Assembly: GCA_021200315.1 (NCBI GenBank)
Contig: JAJQGU010000073.1
Location: 20,012 to 84,011, forward strand
Reading direction: 5' to 3'
Source: Akkermansiaceae bacterium
Lineage (GTDB): Bacteria > Verrucomicrobiota > Verrucomicrobiia > Verrucomicrobiales > Akkermansiaceae
Length of the DNA: 64,000 nt
Part shown: in pieces, positions 63,780-64,000 of the stretch
Layout of the letters: each line of letters starts with the position of its first letter
How positions within the stretch are numbered: the first letter of the stretch is position 1
Notes under the pieces: model-generated
The model's input: the letters and a program-made list of their open reading frames with translations, nothing else
Told to the model about the DNA's origin: nothing
The model's database searches: none
Translations under genes and position numbers: made by a program

Positions 63780-64000
63780 ATGAAGAAGTCCATTATTGCT
63801 CTCGCTCTCCTCTCGTCCGCCGCCCTGGCCGCCGAGATCCCCACGACTACTGATGTCACCTACTATACGGGGGACACAAACGGCACCGTCAACTGGACAC
63901 CATCCCTCTCCGGAGATGATCCAGACTCTCTCGACTCGTGGGCGTTTACGTTCACGGTGAGCGTGACGACCACAGATTCGAGTACCAAGCCGCTCATCAG
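63780..64000 (+). CDS. Exported protein, N-terminal fragment
   Basis: Cut by the window end; 73 codons are visible. ATG at 63780 begins a clean signal peptide (KKSIIALALLSSAALAAE). The mature start is rich in Thr, Ser and Asp (TTTDVTYYTGDTNG), in the style of large autotransporter-like or PEP-CTERM surface proteins in this phylum. Which of these it is cannot be judged without the C-terminus. Confidence 0.6.
   Translation, partial: MKKSIIALALLSSAALAAEIPTTTDVTYYTGDTNGTVNWTPSLSGDDPDSLDSWAFTFTVSVTTTDSSTKPLI

Overview
The window looks like a chromosomal segment from a Gram-negative bacterium of the phylum Verrucomicrobiota, probably near Akkermansiaceae (inference). Supporting signs are a TIGR04073-type exosortase-associated protein, LolC/E, YajC and SecDF, two exported fucosidases (GH29 and GH95), a one-polypeptide CoaE-Rho, a GC-rich genome with little Shine-Dalgarno use, and a secreted Ala-rich signal-peptide protein at the right edge. 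Most genes are ordinary housekeeping genes in short operons. There is no CRISPR array, prophage or integrase.

Layout. 1-4.5 kb: Yej-type peptide/microcin C ABC importer (permease end, binding lipoprotein, two separate ATPases). 4.5-11.8 kb: TIGR04073 protein, MBL hydrolase, LysR regulator, RtcB ligase, small exported protein, ABC-F ATPase, cyclophilin. 11.9-14.9 kb: dapA-dapB-folK-panB operon. 15-18.2 kb: dynamin-like GTPase diverging from an MFS transporter. 18.2-22.7 kb: very large M16 peptidase with a C-terminal clan-CD-like domain. 22.8-25.5 kb: AT-richer McrBC type IV restriction pair. 25.6-32.6 kb: Cys-His-Asp lipoprotein, SecDF, LolC/E-like permease, GYF-RDD protein, PanD, SecG. 32.8-36.4 kb: KefB-type antiporter with ResB and CcsA. 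36.6-39.9 kb: PyrC, a small EncFtn-like ferritin, a NagX/DUF5009-like acyltransferase, a broken Sel1 gene and tRNA-Pro(GGG). 40-47 kb: argC, orphan NtrC-type regulator, GT-C membrane protein, xseB, dxs, recO. 47.1-53 kb: leuA, pth, lipA, rpmE, coaE-rho. 53-58.2 kb: two exported fucosidases flanking an OsmC protein. 58.2-63.3 kb: trmB-tgt-yajC, an EF-hand protein, aroE and mutY. 63.3-64 kb: repeat- and G-rich spacer and the start of an exported protein.

How the genes work together. Lysine/peptidoglycan, pantothenate/CoA, leucine, arginine, shikimate, pyrimidine, isoprenoid and lipoate pathways are each represented by one or a few genes. SecDF, SecG and YajC give most of the accessory Sec machinery at three loci. 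The fucosidases suggest host-glycan use. Across the window, the first gene of a transcription unit very often has a sigma70-like -10 hexamer only 6-14 bases before its start codon, predicting leaderless or nearly leaderless mRNAs. Genes inside operons are often joined by ATGA or TGATG stop-start overlaps. The most unusual items are this promoter layout, the CoaE-Rho fusion, the M16/clan-CD fusion, a Tgt lacking all four zinc ligands, an orphan EncFtn-like ferritin, and a possible small RNA ahead of coaE-rho.
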